DNA of 8,422 bases, taken from an uncultured Prevotella sp. (GTDB lineage Bacteria > Bacteroidota > Bacteroidia > Bacteroidales > Bacteroidaceae). Shown in pieces: positions 1 to 6,105 of the stretch. A program made the position numbers and the translations under genes. The DNA lies in the NCBI GenBank assembly GCA_900319895.1, contig ONQK01000026.1:1-8422 (forward strand), in the 5' to 3' direction. Numbering within the stretch: position 1 is the first letter of the stretch; every line of letters starts with the position of its first letter. The notes below the pieces were generated by a model that saw only the letters and a program-made list of their open reading frames with translations, was not told the origin of the DNA and searched no databases.

Positions 1-282
1 GGAGCATGCACCAAGAGCCTCAAAAATGCGGAATGGCGTCCTCCGTTCACCTGCGCACAAGCCGTTTTGCTTGCTGCCCAGAAAAATGAGCGCGCAAAAT
101 GCCGGCTGATTTCGGTGCAATTGTCGTCGGGCTCAAAAATCAGGAACGACCTGAACCTTGTCGACCATCCCGAACACCTCAACATGCCCATCGCGATCCT
201 GGCAAGTCAAGGCGAGAATTATTTGGGGATACCAGGCATAAAACCCACTAAATCCACAAAATATTTTATCCTCAAAAAATAA
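1..282 (+). other. Open frame entering from the left edge, unassigned
   Basis: One plus-strand frame is open from the first base to a TAA at 280-282, about 93 codons. No strong start codon is visible; the only internal early candidate is a TTG at 67. The translation (for example SSGSKIRNDLNLVDHPEH and NMPIAILASQGENYLGIP) shows no membrane segment, catalytic motif or domain that I recognise. The stretch is visibly richer in G+C than the AT-rich DNA that follows, and the last 15 or so codons run into that AT-rich DNA (TKSTKYFILKK), which looks unlike a natural C-terminus. The minus strand is also open over about 1-190, so strand is not settled. It could be the end of a real gene, a decayed gene or a repeated intergenic element. 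I do not assign a function. Confidence 0.25.
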
Positions 283-441
283 AAAAACGACATAAAAACG
301 AAAAAAAACGTATAAAAACTTGCATGGTTTTGCAAAAAATTGTATTTTTGCAGAGAAGAATGTATTTTTTTATGTATAACAAATAAAACGAATCAGCCTA
401 TAGGATAGATTATTACTTCTAATTATAATAATGTTGTAACG
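283..441 (+). other. AT-rich intergenic leader of the sigma factor gene
   Basis: No gene is visible here. The stretch begins with A-rich runs (about 283-310), contains the candidate promoter at 319-350, and continues as an AT-rich leader of about 85 nt to the ATG at 442. A three-codon reading frame (ATG TTG TAA) lies at 431-439 just before the sigma start. No Shine-Dalgarno sequence precedes the start, as is usual in Bacteroidetes. Confidence 0.5.
319..350 (+). promoter_or_regulatory. Bacteroidetes-type promoter for the ECF sigma gene
   Basis: The -7 box TATTTTTG at 343-350 fits TAnnTTTG exactly. A -33 element CTTG at 319-322 differs from TTTG at one base, and the 20-nt spacing is right for this promoter class. 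Transcription would begin a few bases after 350, leaving a leader of about 85 nt. The -7 box overlaps an 8-bp inverted repeat (TGCAAAAA at 331-338, TTTTTGCA at 345-352). Confidence 0.55.
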
Positions 442-1041
442 ATGAAGGAATTATATGAACTGTCGGACGAACAGTTGGCATTATCTTATGTAGAAGGTAA
501 TAATCGGGCTTTTGATTTGTTGTTGTCGCGCAATCAGTCCAAGTTGTTCTCATATATTATGTTCGTGGTCAGGGATCGCGAGACTGCTGATGACATCTTC
601 CAGGAGACTTTCGTGAAGGTCATTACGCGTCTGCGCGACGGCCGCTATACTGCTAGTGGGAAGTTCAGTGCTTGGGTTATGCGTATTGCCCATAATGTAA
701 TGATGGACTGGTATCGTGACCAGAAGGCGGAACGGATTATTGAGCCGACAGAGAACAACGATTTGTCCAACATTCGTGGCGGGGATGTCTTGGACGGCAA
801 TATCGAGAACCAGTTTGTTAATGCTCAAGTATTGAATGATGTGAAAAAGATGATGAGCCTTCTGCCGCCGTCGCAGCGCGAGGTGGTTTATATGCGTTAT
901 TTCCAGGAGATGTCTTTCAAGGAAATAGCCGAGACGACAGGTGTGAGCATCAACACTTCGCTGGGTCGTATGCGCTACGCAATTTTGAACATGAGGCGTA
1001 TGGCCCGCGAGAGCAGTTTGTCATTGCAGCTTGACGCATAA
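442..1041 (+). CDS. ECF-type RNA polymerase sigma factor
   Basis: This 199-residue protein is a two-domain sigma-70 family factor of the ECF (sigma-24) type. It would direct core RNA polymerase to a set of alternative promoters. Region 2 spans about residues 16-95, with the core-binding helix carrying ADDIFQETFVKV (49-60) and the promoter-melting segment KFSAWVMRIAHNVMMDWYR (74-92). A variable linker follows (about 96-135). Region 4 covers about 137-187, with LPPSQREVVYMRY and the helix-turn-helix FKEIAETTGVSINTSLGRM, which reads the -35-like element. Length is typical. The start ATG has no Shine-Dalgarno but follows a good promoter. No FecR-like anti-sigma factor, SusC or SusD gene lies downstream; the next gene is convergent. 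That argues against the polysaccharide-utilisation or iron-uptake class. The regulon cannot be told from the sequence. Family assignment is firm. Confidence 0.93.
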   Translation: MKELYELSDEQLALSYVEGNNRAFDLLLSRNQSKLFSYIMFVVRDRETADDIFQETFVKVITRLRDGRYTASGKFSAWVMRIAHNVMMDWYRDQKAERIIEPTENNDLSNIRGGDVLDGNIENQFVNAQVLNDVKKMMSLLPPSQREVVYMRYFQEMSFKEIAETTGVSINTSLGRMRYAILNMRRMARESSLSLQLDA

Positions 1042-1066
1042 CATGCATTTTTTGTGCATTTAAAGA

Positions 1067-1108
1067 CCTCAACAGGCTGGAATAGAGAGTCTTTCCAGCC
1101 TGTTGAGG
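1067..1108. terminator. Perfect 16-bp hairpin between convergent genes
   Basis: Arms CCTCAACAGGCTGGAA (1067-1082) and its exact complement (1093-1108) enclose a 10-nt loop. It lies 25 bp after the sigma stop and 58 bp after the rpe stop on the other strand. There is no T-tract on the plus strand. On the minus strand the stem is followed by TCTTTAAAT, a weak T-tract, so it may work better for rpe. A bidirectional terminator is the simplest reading. Confidence 0.7.
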
Positions 1109-1128
1109 CGGATATGTTCCAAGGCAAT

Positions 1129-1157
1129 TCTTTCGGGTCAAGTGTGTTGACGAAAGA
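1129..1157. terminator. Second, imperfect hairpin near the end of rpe
   Basis: TCTTTCGGGTCAA (1129-1141) can pair with TTGACGAAAGA (1147-1157), with a two-G bulge and a five-base loop. On the plus strand it is followed by CTTGCTTTTTA (1158-1168), giving a T-rich run just before the rpe stop codon. It could back up termination of sigma factor transcripts entering rpe from the wrong side. The evidence is weaker than for the perfect hairpin. Confidence 0.35.
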
Positions 1158-1165
1158 CTTGCTTT

Positions 1166-1819
1166 TTATCTTGCCTGTTTTAGGGCGCGGATGGTTGCCT
1201 TTGGGTCTGGGGAGTTGAAGATATAGCTTCCGCTGACCAGCACATCTGCTCCTGCCTTGACCAGCAAGGGTGCGGTTTCGCTTTGCACTCCGCCGTCTAC
1301 TTGGATCAATGCCTTTGAATTGTTCTCTTCAATGAGTTTTCGTAGTTTTTCAACTTTTTTCACTGAATTTTGGATGAATTTTTGTCCTCCAAATCCGGGG
1401 TTAACACTCATGAGTAGCACCAATTCTACATCGCAGATGATGTCTTCGAGTACGCTCACGGGAGTTGACGGGTTGAGCGTAACGCCTGCTTTCATCCCTG
1501 CCGCATGTATTTGTTGGATGGTCCGATGCAAGTGTGTGCATGCTTCATAATGTACGTTCATGAGCATGGCTCCCGTCTTTGCGGTTGCCTCAACATAACG
1601 CTCGGGCTGCACGATCATCAAGTGTACGTCAAGCGGTTTTTCTGCGATTTTTGCAATAGCCTCTATGACGGGGAATCCGAATGAGATGTTCGGCACGAAA
1701 ACGCCGTCCATCACATCCAGGTGCAGCCAATCTGCTTCGCTTTGGTTCAGCATTTCCACATCACGTTGCAGGTTGGTGAAGTCTGCGGAGAGCAGTGACG
1801 GTGAAATCAGTGTATCCAT
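1166..1819 (-). CDS. rpe: Ribulose-phosphate 3-epimerase
   Basis: The enzyme interconverts D-ribulose 5-phosphate and D-xylulose 5-phosphate in the pentose phosphate pathway, in the cytoplasm. The 217-residue protein is full length and a single TIM barrel. Visible motifs are SPSLLSADF (6-14), HLDVMDGVFVPNISFG (33-48), DVHLMI (64-69), VNPGFGGQKFI (139-149), QVDGGV (173-178) and SGSYIF (196-201). By family knowledge the metal ligands are His33, Asp35, His66 and Asp175, the two aspartates being the acid/base pair; all four are present. The ATG at 1819 begins directly before the conserved N-terminus. A small ORF ends 13 bp upstream on the same strand, so the two are probably co-transcribed. It converges on the sigma factor gene across a hairpin zone. 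Confidence 0.97.
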   Translation of the reverse strand: MDTLISPSLLSADFTNLQRDVEMLNQSEADWLHLDVMDGVFVPNISFGFPVIEAIAKIAEKPLDVHLMIVQPERYVEATAKTGAMLMNVHYEACTHLHRTIQQIHAAGMKAGVTLNPSTPVSVLEDIICDVELVLLMSVNPGFGGQKFIQNSVKKVEKLRKLIEENNSKALIQVDGGVQSETAPLLVKAGADVLVSGSYIFNSPDPKATIRALKQAR

Positions 1820-1832
1820 ACTCTTTATCAGG

Positions 1833-1967
1833 TTAATTCAGACAAGCGACGATGTTTTGATTGTCACTGTTCTTGCATACTTTGTAGTTGTAGGCCAATT
1901 GACGAATGAGGTACAATGTACGCTCTGATGGGGTTAAGTCGTCTGGAGTAAAATATTGCATAGGCAT
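1833..1967 (-). CDS. Small conserved-looking protein upstream of rpe
   Basis: A 44-residue frame begins MPMQYFTPDDLTPSERT, contains LIRQLAYNYKV, and ends with NIVACLN before a TAA. A second ATG at 1961 would give a 42-residue form starting MQYF. The protein is hydrophilic, with an amphipathic helix likely around residues 14-30 and no signal peptide or membrane segment. It fills most of the otherwise long gap between prfC and rpe, shares their strand, and stops 13 bp before the rpe ATG, which fits a two-gene transcript. A poor promoter match lies upstream: TTTG at 2041-2044, a 21-nt spacer, then TATAATAA. I do not recognise a family. The balanced codon content and position argue that it is real, but the length alone would not. 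Confidence 0.6.
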   Translation of the reverse strand: MPMQYFTPDDLTPSERTLYLIRQLAYNYKVCKNSDNQNIVACLN

Positions 1968-2102
1968 TTTGGGATTAATTATTTATCTATACAACGTTGA
2001 GAAGTTGTTATTTATTATATCCTTGCCTGAAAAACTTTTGCAAATCTTGTTTTTTTTCATTATCTGTGGTTTATGAAATTTTTTTGAAGTGTTTTGTTTG
2101 GC

Positions 2103-3719
2103 CTAAAATTCGCTGGTGAAATGGAATTTGATATGTTTGAAGTCTTCTTGTGCCATGGAGAGCACATAGTTGGAGTCTGCCAGGAAGACGTCACGCCCTT
2201 CGCGGTCTTTTGCCATGTACTGATACTTGCGTTTCTTGAAATTGTCCAGTTCTTTCTCGTCGTCTGCTTCAATCCAGCAGGCTTTATATAGGTGAACAGG
2301 CTCCCAGCGGCATTTTGCGCTGTATTCGTTTTCCAGTCGATATTGAATCACTTCAAACTGCAACTGTCCGACGGTGCCGATGATTTTCCGGCCGTTAAAT
2401 TGGTTGACGAACAACTGTGCCACACCTTCGTCCATTAGCTGCTGAATGCCTTTTTCCAGCTGCTTGGCCTTCATCGGGTCATCGTTCTCGATGTACTTGA
2501 ACATTTCGGGTGAGAACGAAGGCAAGCCTTTGAAGTGTATCATTTCGCCTTCTGTCAGCGTGTCTCCTATTTTGAAAATGCCATTGTCGGGCAGTCCGAC
2601 GATGTCTCCAGGATAGGCTTCTTCGATGGTAGACTTTCGCTGTGCCATAAACTGTGTCGGACTGCTAAATCGGACTGTTTTTCCAAGGCGGACGTGCTGG
2701 TAGGGCTGGTTGCGGACAAACTTTCCGCTACAGACCTTGCAAAATGCGATACATGAACGGTGGTTCGGGTCTATATTTGCCGTAATTTTAAAAATAAAGC
2801 CAGTAAATTTTGTCTCTTCAGGCCTGACGACACGTTCTTCTGCTGTTGTGGGGCGCGGGCTCGGCGCAATTTCCACAAAGCAGTTCAGCAGCTCTTGAAC
2901 GCCGAAATTGTTGAGGGCGGATCCGAAAAATACGGGAGCGACTTCTGCCGTGCGGTAAGTGCCGACCTCGAAATCGGGGTATACGCCGCGCACAAGCTCC
3001 AAATCTTCTCTTAGCTGCCGGGCATCTTGCTCTCCAACCTGTTCTTCCAGTTGTTTGCTTTCAATGTCTACCGCTATCTTTTCAGTCACACGTTGTTTGT
3101 TTGGCGTAAATAGGTTGAGTTGTTGCTCATAAATGTTGTATACGCCCTTAAATTTCGCCCCCTGGTTGATGGGCCATGACAGCGGACGCACTTTTATCTG
3201 GAGTTCTTGTTCCAGTTCATCGAGCAAGTCGAATGGGTCACGGCCTTCGCGGTCCATTTTATTGACAAAGATGATTACCGGCGTGGAGCGCATCCGGCAC
3301 ACCTCCATAAGTTTGCGTGTCTGGGTTTCCACGCCGTTGGCTCCGTCCACGACAATAATTGCGGAGTCGACGGCGGTCAAAGTACGATAAGTGTCTTCAG
3401 CAAAGTCTTGGTGTCCTGGTGTGTCGAGGATGTTGACCTTGTATTCGACTTCACCGTTCTCGGGTGTGTAATCAAATTCCATGACAGATGTGGAGACCGA
3501 GATTCCGCGCTGTTTCTCGATTTCCATCCAGTCGCTGGTCGCTGTCTTTTTGATTTTATTGCTTTTCACGGCACCAGCAACCTGTATCTGTCCTCCAAAA
3601 AGGAGAAACTTCTCTGTCAGTGTCGTCTTACCCGCATCCGGATGTGAGATGATGGCAAAAGTGCGCCTGCGTCCAATCTCATTGCCGTTTTTTCCGTCGA
3701 TTTTGAATTCTGAATCCAT
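2103..3719 (-). CDS. prfC: Peptide chain release factor 3 (RF3)
   Basis: RF3 is the translational GTPase that removes RF1 or RF2 from the ribosome after peptide release. The 538-residue product matches the usual length of about 530. GTPase motifs are in order: HPDAGKTT (26-33, G1), QRGISVSTSVMEF (70-82, the RF3-type G2), DTPGH (99-103, G3) and NKMD (153-156, G4). Domain 2 lies at about 300-390, and the RF3-specific C-terminal domain includes EGVAQLF and VGQLQFEVIQYRLENEY (about 431-466). I chose the ATG at 3719 (MDSEFKIDG). The frame extends upstream to 3773, but those 18 codons cover the promoter. The stop is TAG. The short predicted leader lacks a Shine-Dalgarno. It could share transcripts with the small ORF and rpe downstream, but the 135-bp gap makes this uncertain. 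Confidence 0.97.
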   Translation of the reverse strand: MDSEFKIDGKNGNEIGRRRTFAIISHPDAGKTTLTEKFLLFGGQIQVAGAVKSNKIKKTATSDWMEIEKQRGISVSTSVMEFDYTPENGEVEYKVNILDTPGHQDFAEDTYRTLTAVDSAIIVVDGANGVETQTRKLMEVCRMRSTPVIIFVNKMDREGRDPFDLLDELEQELQIKVRPLSWPINQGAKFKGVYNIYEQQLNLFTPNKQRVTEKIAVDIESKQLEEQVGEQDARQLREDLELVRGVYPDFEVGTYRTAEVAPVFFGSALNNFGVQELLNCFVEIAPSPRPTTAEERVVRPEETKFTGFIFKITANIDPNHRSCIAFCKVCSGKFVRNQPYQHVRLGKTVRFSSPTQFMAQRKSTIEEAYPGDIVGLPDNGIFKIGDTLTEGEMIHFKGLPSFSPEMFKYIENDDPMKAKQLEKGIQQLMDEGVAQLFVNQFNGRKIIGTVGQLQFEVIQYRLENEYSAKCRWEPVHLYKACWIEADDEKELDNFKKRKYQYMAKDREGRDVFLADSNYVLSMAQEDFKHIKFHFTSEF

Positions 3720-3741
3720 ACCTATCTGTTTTTTGAGTGGG

Positions 3742-3774
3742 CAAAGGTACAAAAATTGCTTTAGCAAACCCAAA
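3742..3774 (-). promoter_or_regulatory. Near-consensus promoter of prfC
   Basis: Read on the minus strand, TTTG (3771-3774) is followed by 21 nt and TACCTTTG (3742-3749). Both elements match the Bacteroidetes -33/-7 consensus TTTG and TAnnTTTG with ideal spacing. The transcript would start about 16-20 nt before the ATG at 3719. This shows that prfC does not depend on nnr transcription, and it rules out the longer frame start at 3773. Confidence 0.75.
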
Positions 3775-3959
3775 ATAAACGGTTTTAATTTTATCTTCTT
3801 CTACATTTTTAACGATTTCCAATCCACTTCTTTAAAGGCGTGTTGATGTTTTCAGAAAAGTTGAAGCAAGATGTCTGGAAAGGAACAGCATGCCTTGACC
3901 TTTGCGTCCCCCTTCAAACTCTCATTTCTTGTCATTATGTGCTCGTAACGTGTTGATCC
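3775..3959. other. Intergenic spacer between nnr and prfC
   Basis: No convincing gene, RNA or strong terminator is visible in these 185 bp. A 27-codon minus-strand frame is present but shows nothing recognisable. The 9-mer CGTGTTGAT occurs twice on the plus strand, at 3839-3847 and 3949-3957. It is probably the nnr 3' untranslated region plus DNA upstream of the prfC promoter. Confidence 0.4.
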
Positions 3960-5474
3960 CTATGTGTTTAGCCTCATGAAGGCTTTTGGCAGGAAGCGGA
4001 TGAGGTCGCTTGCGATAAGACTTTCTTTTCCGACCGACTCACAGGCAAGGTCTCCTGCCAGTCCATGTAGGTACATTCCTAGTTTACAAGCGTCTTCTTG
4101 TCCATATCCTCGTGCCAGCAGCCCGGTGATGATGCCTGTTAGCACGTCGCCGCTCCCCGCGGTTGCCATTCCTGAGTTTCCGGATGAGTTGAAGATGACT
4201 TTTCCGTTCGGGATACATAGTGCGGAGAAATGTCCTTTGAGCAGTATGTAGATTTCGTTTCTCTCTGCCATTTCCCTTGCTTCACACAAGCGTTCATAGC
4301 TGTTTTGGTTTGTTCTTCCGCTTAATCTCTCAAACTCTTTGGCGTGGGGTGTGAGGATGGTGTTTTTGGGCAACAGTTGGACGGCGTGGTTATTGGTAGC
4401 CAAAATGTTGATGGCGTCGGCGTCAATGACGAGCGGCGTTTGCGCATGTTTGATCTGTGCAATCAATGCCTTGGCCGTGCTTTCATGTCGTCCCAGCCCC
4501 GGCCCTATGCCCACGGCGTTGAAATCGAGGTCGTCAATCGGCTCGCTATATACGGTTTCGTCGCAGTCCATTTGCAAGACAACTTCGGGGACGGCTGTCT
4601 GGATGATGCTGTAATTGCATTTTGGGGAGTGTAGCGTTACTTTTCCTGCTCCAGACCTCAAGCATGCTCTTGTGGCGAGGATGGCCGCCCCTGCCATGCC
4701 ATAGCTTCCGGCAATGATGAGCGCATTGCCCATGGTGCCTTTGTGCTCAAAGTCGCCGCGCGGCTTGAACAGTGGCCGCAGGTCGTTTTCTTCGAGTAGG
4801 CTGAACCGCGTGTCGATTTGGTTTATATATGCTTGGCTGAGGCGGATGTCAAGTATCATCAGTTCGCCAATGAAGGGCTGGCATTCGCTGAACATGGTCG
4901 ACAACTTCCTTTGTTGGAACGTCAGTGTAAGGTCGGCGCGTATGATGTTGGCAGTGATGTTGTAAGTGTTGTCCTCTGCCATGAGCCCTGAGGGCATGTC
5001 AATGCTAATGACTTGTGCTGGCGACTGGTTGATATACCTCACTAATGTCGCATATCCTCCGGACAGCGGCCGTTTGATGCCTGTCCCGAAAAGGCCGTCG
5101 ATGACGATTGTGTCTGGTGTCAAGTGTGGCGGGTCGAATTGTTGTGAGATCTCGGTAAAGGCTATGTTTTTGTTTTCGATGATGCGTTGTTTGTTTATGG
5201 CACAGTTTTCGGAGAGCTTGCCATTTGTGTTGAACAGGTAGACGGTAGGTGTATAGCCCAGTTCGCTCAACATTCGTGCCACGGCGAGTGCGTCGCCGCC
5301 GTTGTTCCCGGGTCCTGCAAATACGACAATGGCTGATTCCGCCCCCCATCTTTCGGTGATGACGTTGGTGATGGCTTTTGCAGCACGTTCCATCAGCGCG
5401 ATGGACGAGATGGGCTCGTTGGCAATGGTGTATTCGTCAAGTTCTTGTATTTGACTAGTAGTAAGTATTTTCAT
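3960..5474 (-). CDS. nnr: Bifunctional NAD(P)H-hydrate epimerase / ADP-dependent dehydratase
   Basis: Nnr repairs hydrated NADH and NADPH. The N-terminal YjeF_N domain epimerises R to S hydrate, and the C-terminal ribokinase-like domain dehydrates the S form using ADP. Both domains are intact in 504 residues. N-terminal motifs are GPGNNGGDA (54-62), IDGLFGTGIKRPLSG (125-139) and SIDMPSGL (157-164). C-terminal motifs are HKGTMG (244-249), GIGPGLG (322-328), DADAINIL (351-358), LTPHAKEFERL (374-384) and GNSGMATAGSGDVLTGI (432-448). The usual GGDG loop reads GGDA here. Both GTG (5477) and ATG (5474) are in frame and adjacent; I prefer ATG. A -7 box lies only 5 bp upstream, so the mRNA is probably leaderless. 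The gene is divergent from hpt. The TAG stop lies 240 bp before the prfC start. Confidence 0.96.
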   Translation of the reverse strand: MKILTTSQIQELDEYTIANEPISSIALMERAAKAITNVITERWGAESAIVVFAGPGNNGGDALAVARMLSELGYTPTVYLFNTNGKLSENCAINKQRIIENKNIAFTEISQQFDPPHLTPDTIVIDGLFGTGIKRPLSGGYATLVRYINQSPAQVISIDMPSGLMAEDNTYNITANIIRADLTLTFQQRKLSTMFSECQPFIGELMILDIRLSQAYINQIDTRFSLLEENDLRPLFKPRGDFEHKGTMGNALIIAGSYGMAGAAILATRACLRSGAGKVTLHSPKCNYSIIQTAVPEVVLQMDCDETVYSEPIDDLDFNAVGIGPGLGRHESTAKALIAQIKHAQTPLVIDADAINILATNNHAVQLLPKNTILTPHAKEFERLSGRTNQNSYERLCEAREMAERNEIYILLKGHFSALCIPNGKVIFNSSGNSGMATAGSGDVLTGIITGLLARGYGQEDACKLGMYLHGLAGDLACESVGKESLIASDLIRFLPKAFMRLNT

Positions 5475-5479
5475 CACTG

Positions 5480-5487
5480 CAAAAGTA
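5480..5487 (-). promoter_or_regulatory. -7 box of the nnr promoter
   Basis: On the minus strand the sequence is TACTTTTG, an exact TAnnTTTG match. No good TTTG occurs 19-21 nt upstream; that position holds ACTGAT, so the -33 half is weak. The box ends only 5 nt before the ATG at 5474, which places the transcription start at or within a few bases of the start codon. Confidence 0.6.
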
Positions 5488-5530
5488 CAAAATAAAACTA
5501 AAATATATCAGTTATTTTGCTATTTTTTTG

Positions 5531-5538
5531 TACTTTTG
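5531..5538 (+). promoter_or_regulatory. -7 box of the hpt operon promoter
   Basis: TACTTTTG is an exact TAnnTTTG match. The -33 region (about 5507-5511) has no clear TTTG; one TTTG at 5516-5519 is too close at 11 nt. Transcription would start a few bases after 5538, giving a leader of about 20 nt to the ATG at 5563. It would serve hpt, adk, obgE and pgeF. Confidence 0.6.
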
Positions 5539-5562
5539 CATCAAAATCATAAAAAACTAGCT

Positions 5563-6102
5563 ATGGATGTTGTTAAAATAAAAGACAAGTCGTTTAAAAT
5601 TTCTATTCCGGAGGCAGAAATCCTGGAGAAAATACGAGCTATTGCCAATCGTATAAACTGTGATATGGCGGACAAAAACCCACTGCTGCTGGCAGTGTTG
5701 AACGGTTCGTTCATGTTCGCCTCCGACTTAATGAAGATGTTGACCATTCCTTGTGAAATCTCATTTGTAAAGTTGGCTTCTTACCAAGGCACCACGTCCA
5801 CGGGAAAGATAACCGAGGTGCTGGGCATCAACGAGGATTTGACGGGACGTACGGTTGTTATCGTGGAAGATATTGTGGAAACAGGACTGACCATGAAGCG
5901 GATGATTGAGACGCTGGGCACGCGCAATCCGGAGTCGATACATATTTGTACGTTGCTGCTGAAGCCCGAGCGCTTGCAAGTACCTTTGGACATTGAATAT
6001 GCTGCGATGGAGATCCCCAATGACTTCATCGTTGGCTATGGCTTGGATTACGATCATCAAGGGCGTAATTTAAGAGACATTTATCAAATTGTTGAAGAAT
6101 AG
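5563..6102 (+). CDS. hpt: Hypoxanthine phosphoribosyltransferase
   Basis: The enzyme salvages hypoxanthine (and usually guanine) with PRPP to give IMP or GMP. The 179-residue product is of normal length for the type I phosphoribosyltransferase fold. Visible motifs are LNGSFMFASDL (46-56, PPi loop), SYQGTTSTG (73-81, flexible loop), the PRPP loop VVIVEDIVETG (98-108), and FIVGYGLDYDHQGRNLRDIY (155-174), the purine-binding C-terminal part. The PRPP loop normally reads EDI-(I/V)-DTG; here the last acidic residue is Glu106 instead of Asp. I start at ATG 5563. A frame start at TTG 5536 lies inside the -7 box and cannot be transcribed from that promoter. The stop is separated from the adk ATG by three bases, so translation is likely coupled. 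Family is firm; preference between hypoxanthine and guanine is not determined. Confidence 0.95.
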   Translation: MDVVKIKDKSFKISIPEAEILEKIRAIANRINCDMADKNPLLLAVLNGSFMFASDLMKMLTIPCEISFVKLASYQGTTSTGKITEVLGINEDLTGRTVVIVEDIVETGLTMKRMIETLGTRNPESIHICTLLLKPERLQVPLDIEYAAMEIPNDFIVGYGLDYDHQGRNLRDIYQIVEE

Positions 6103-6105
6103 TCT

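Larger units (their letters stand above)
5478..5540. repeat. 15-bp perfect inverted repeat in the nnr/hpt divergent promoter
   Basis: TGCAAAAGTACAAAA (5478-5492) is exactly complementary to the stretch at 5526-5540. The arms are separated by 33 AT-rich bases. Each arm contains a TACTTTTG -7 box facing outwards. The symmetry centre (about 5509) falls where the -33 elements of both promoters would sit, so they probably overlap. Confidence 0.85.

Noticed and set aside
1665..1928. 87-codon plus-strand frame crossing the rpe start and the small ORF
   Set aside because: It overlaps the conserved rpe N-terminus and has no recognisable features. The minus-strand reading is better supported.
2050..2090. 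Possible terminator after prfC (TTTCAT pairing with ATGAAA among T and A runs)
   Set aside because: The stem is only about six A/T-rich pairs with a 12-base loop, too weak to call.
3207..3647. 146-codon plus-strand frame opposite prfC
   Set aside because: It is a shadow of the prfC GTPase domain, whose motifs are complete on the minus strand. It has no promoter and shows no recognisable domain.
3839..3957. Two copies of CGTGTTGAT 110 bp apart, considered as repeat or binding sites
   Set aside because: A 9-bp match in one intergenic spacer, with no further copies nearby and no symmetry, can arise by chance.
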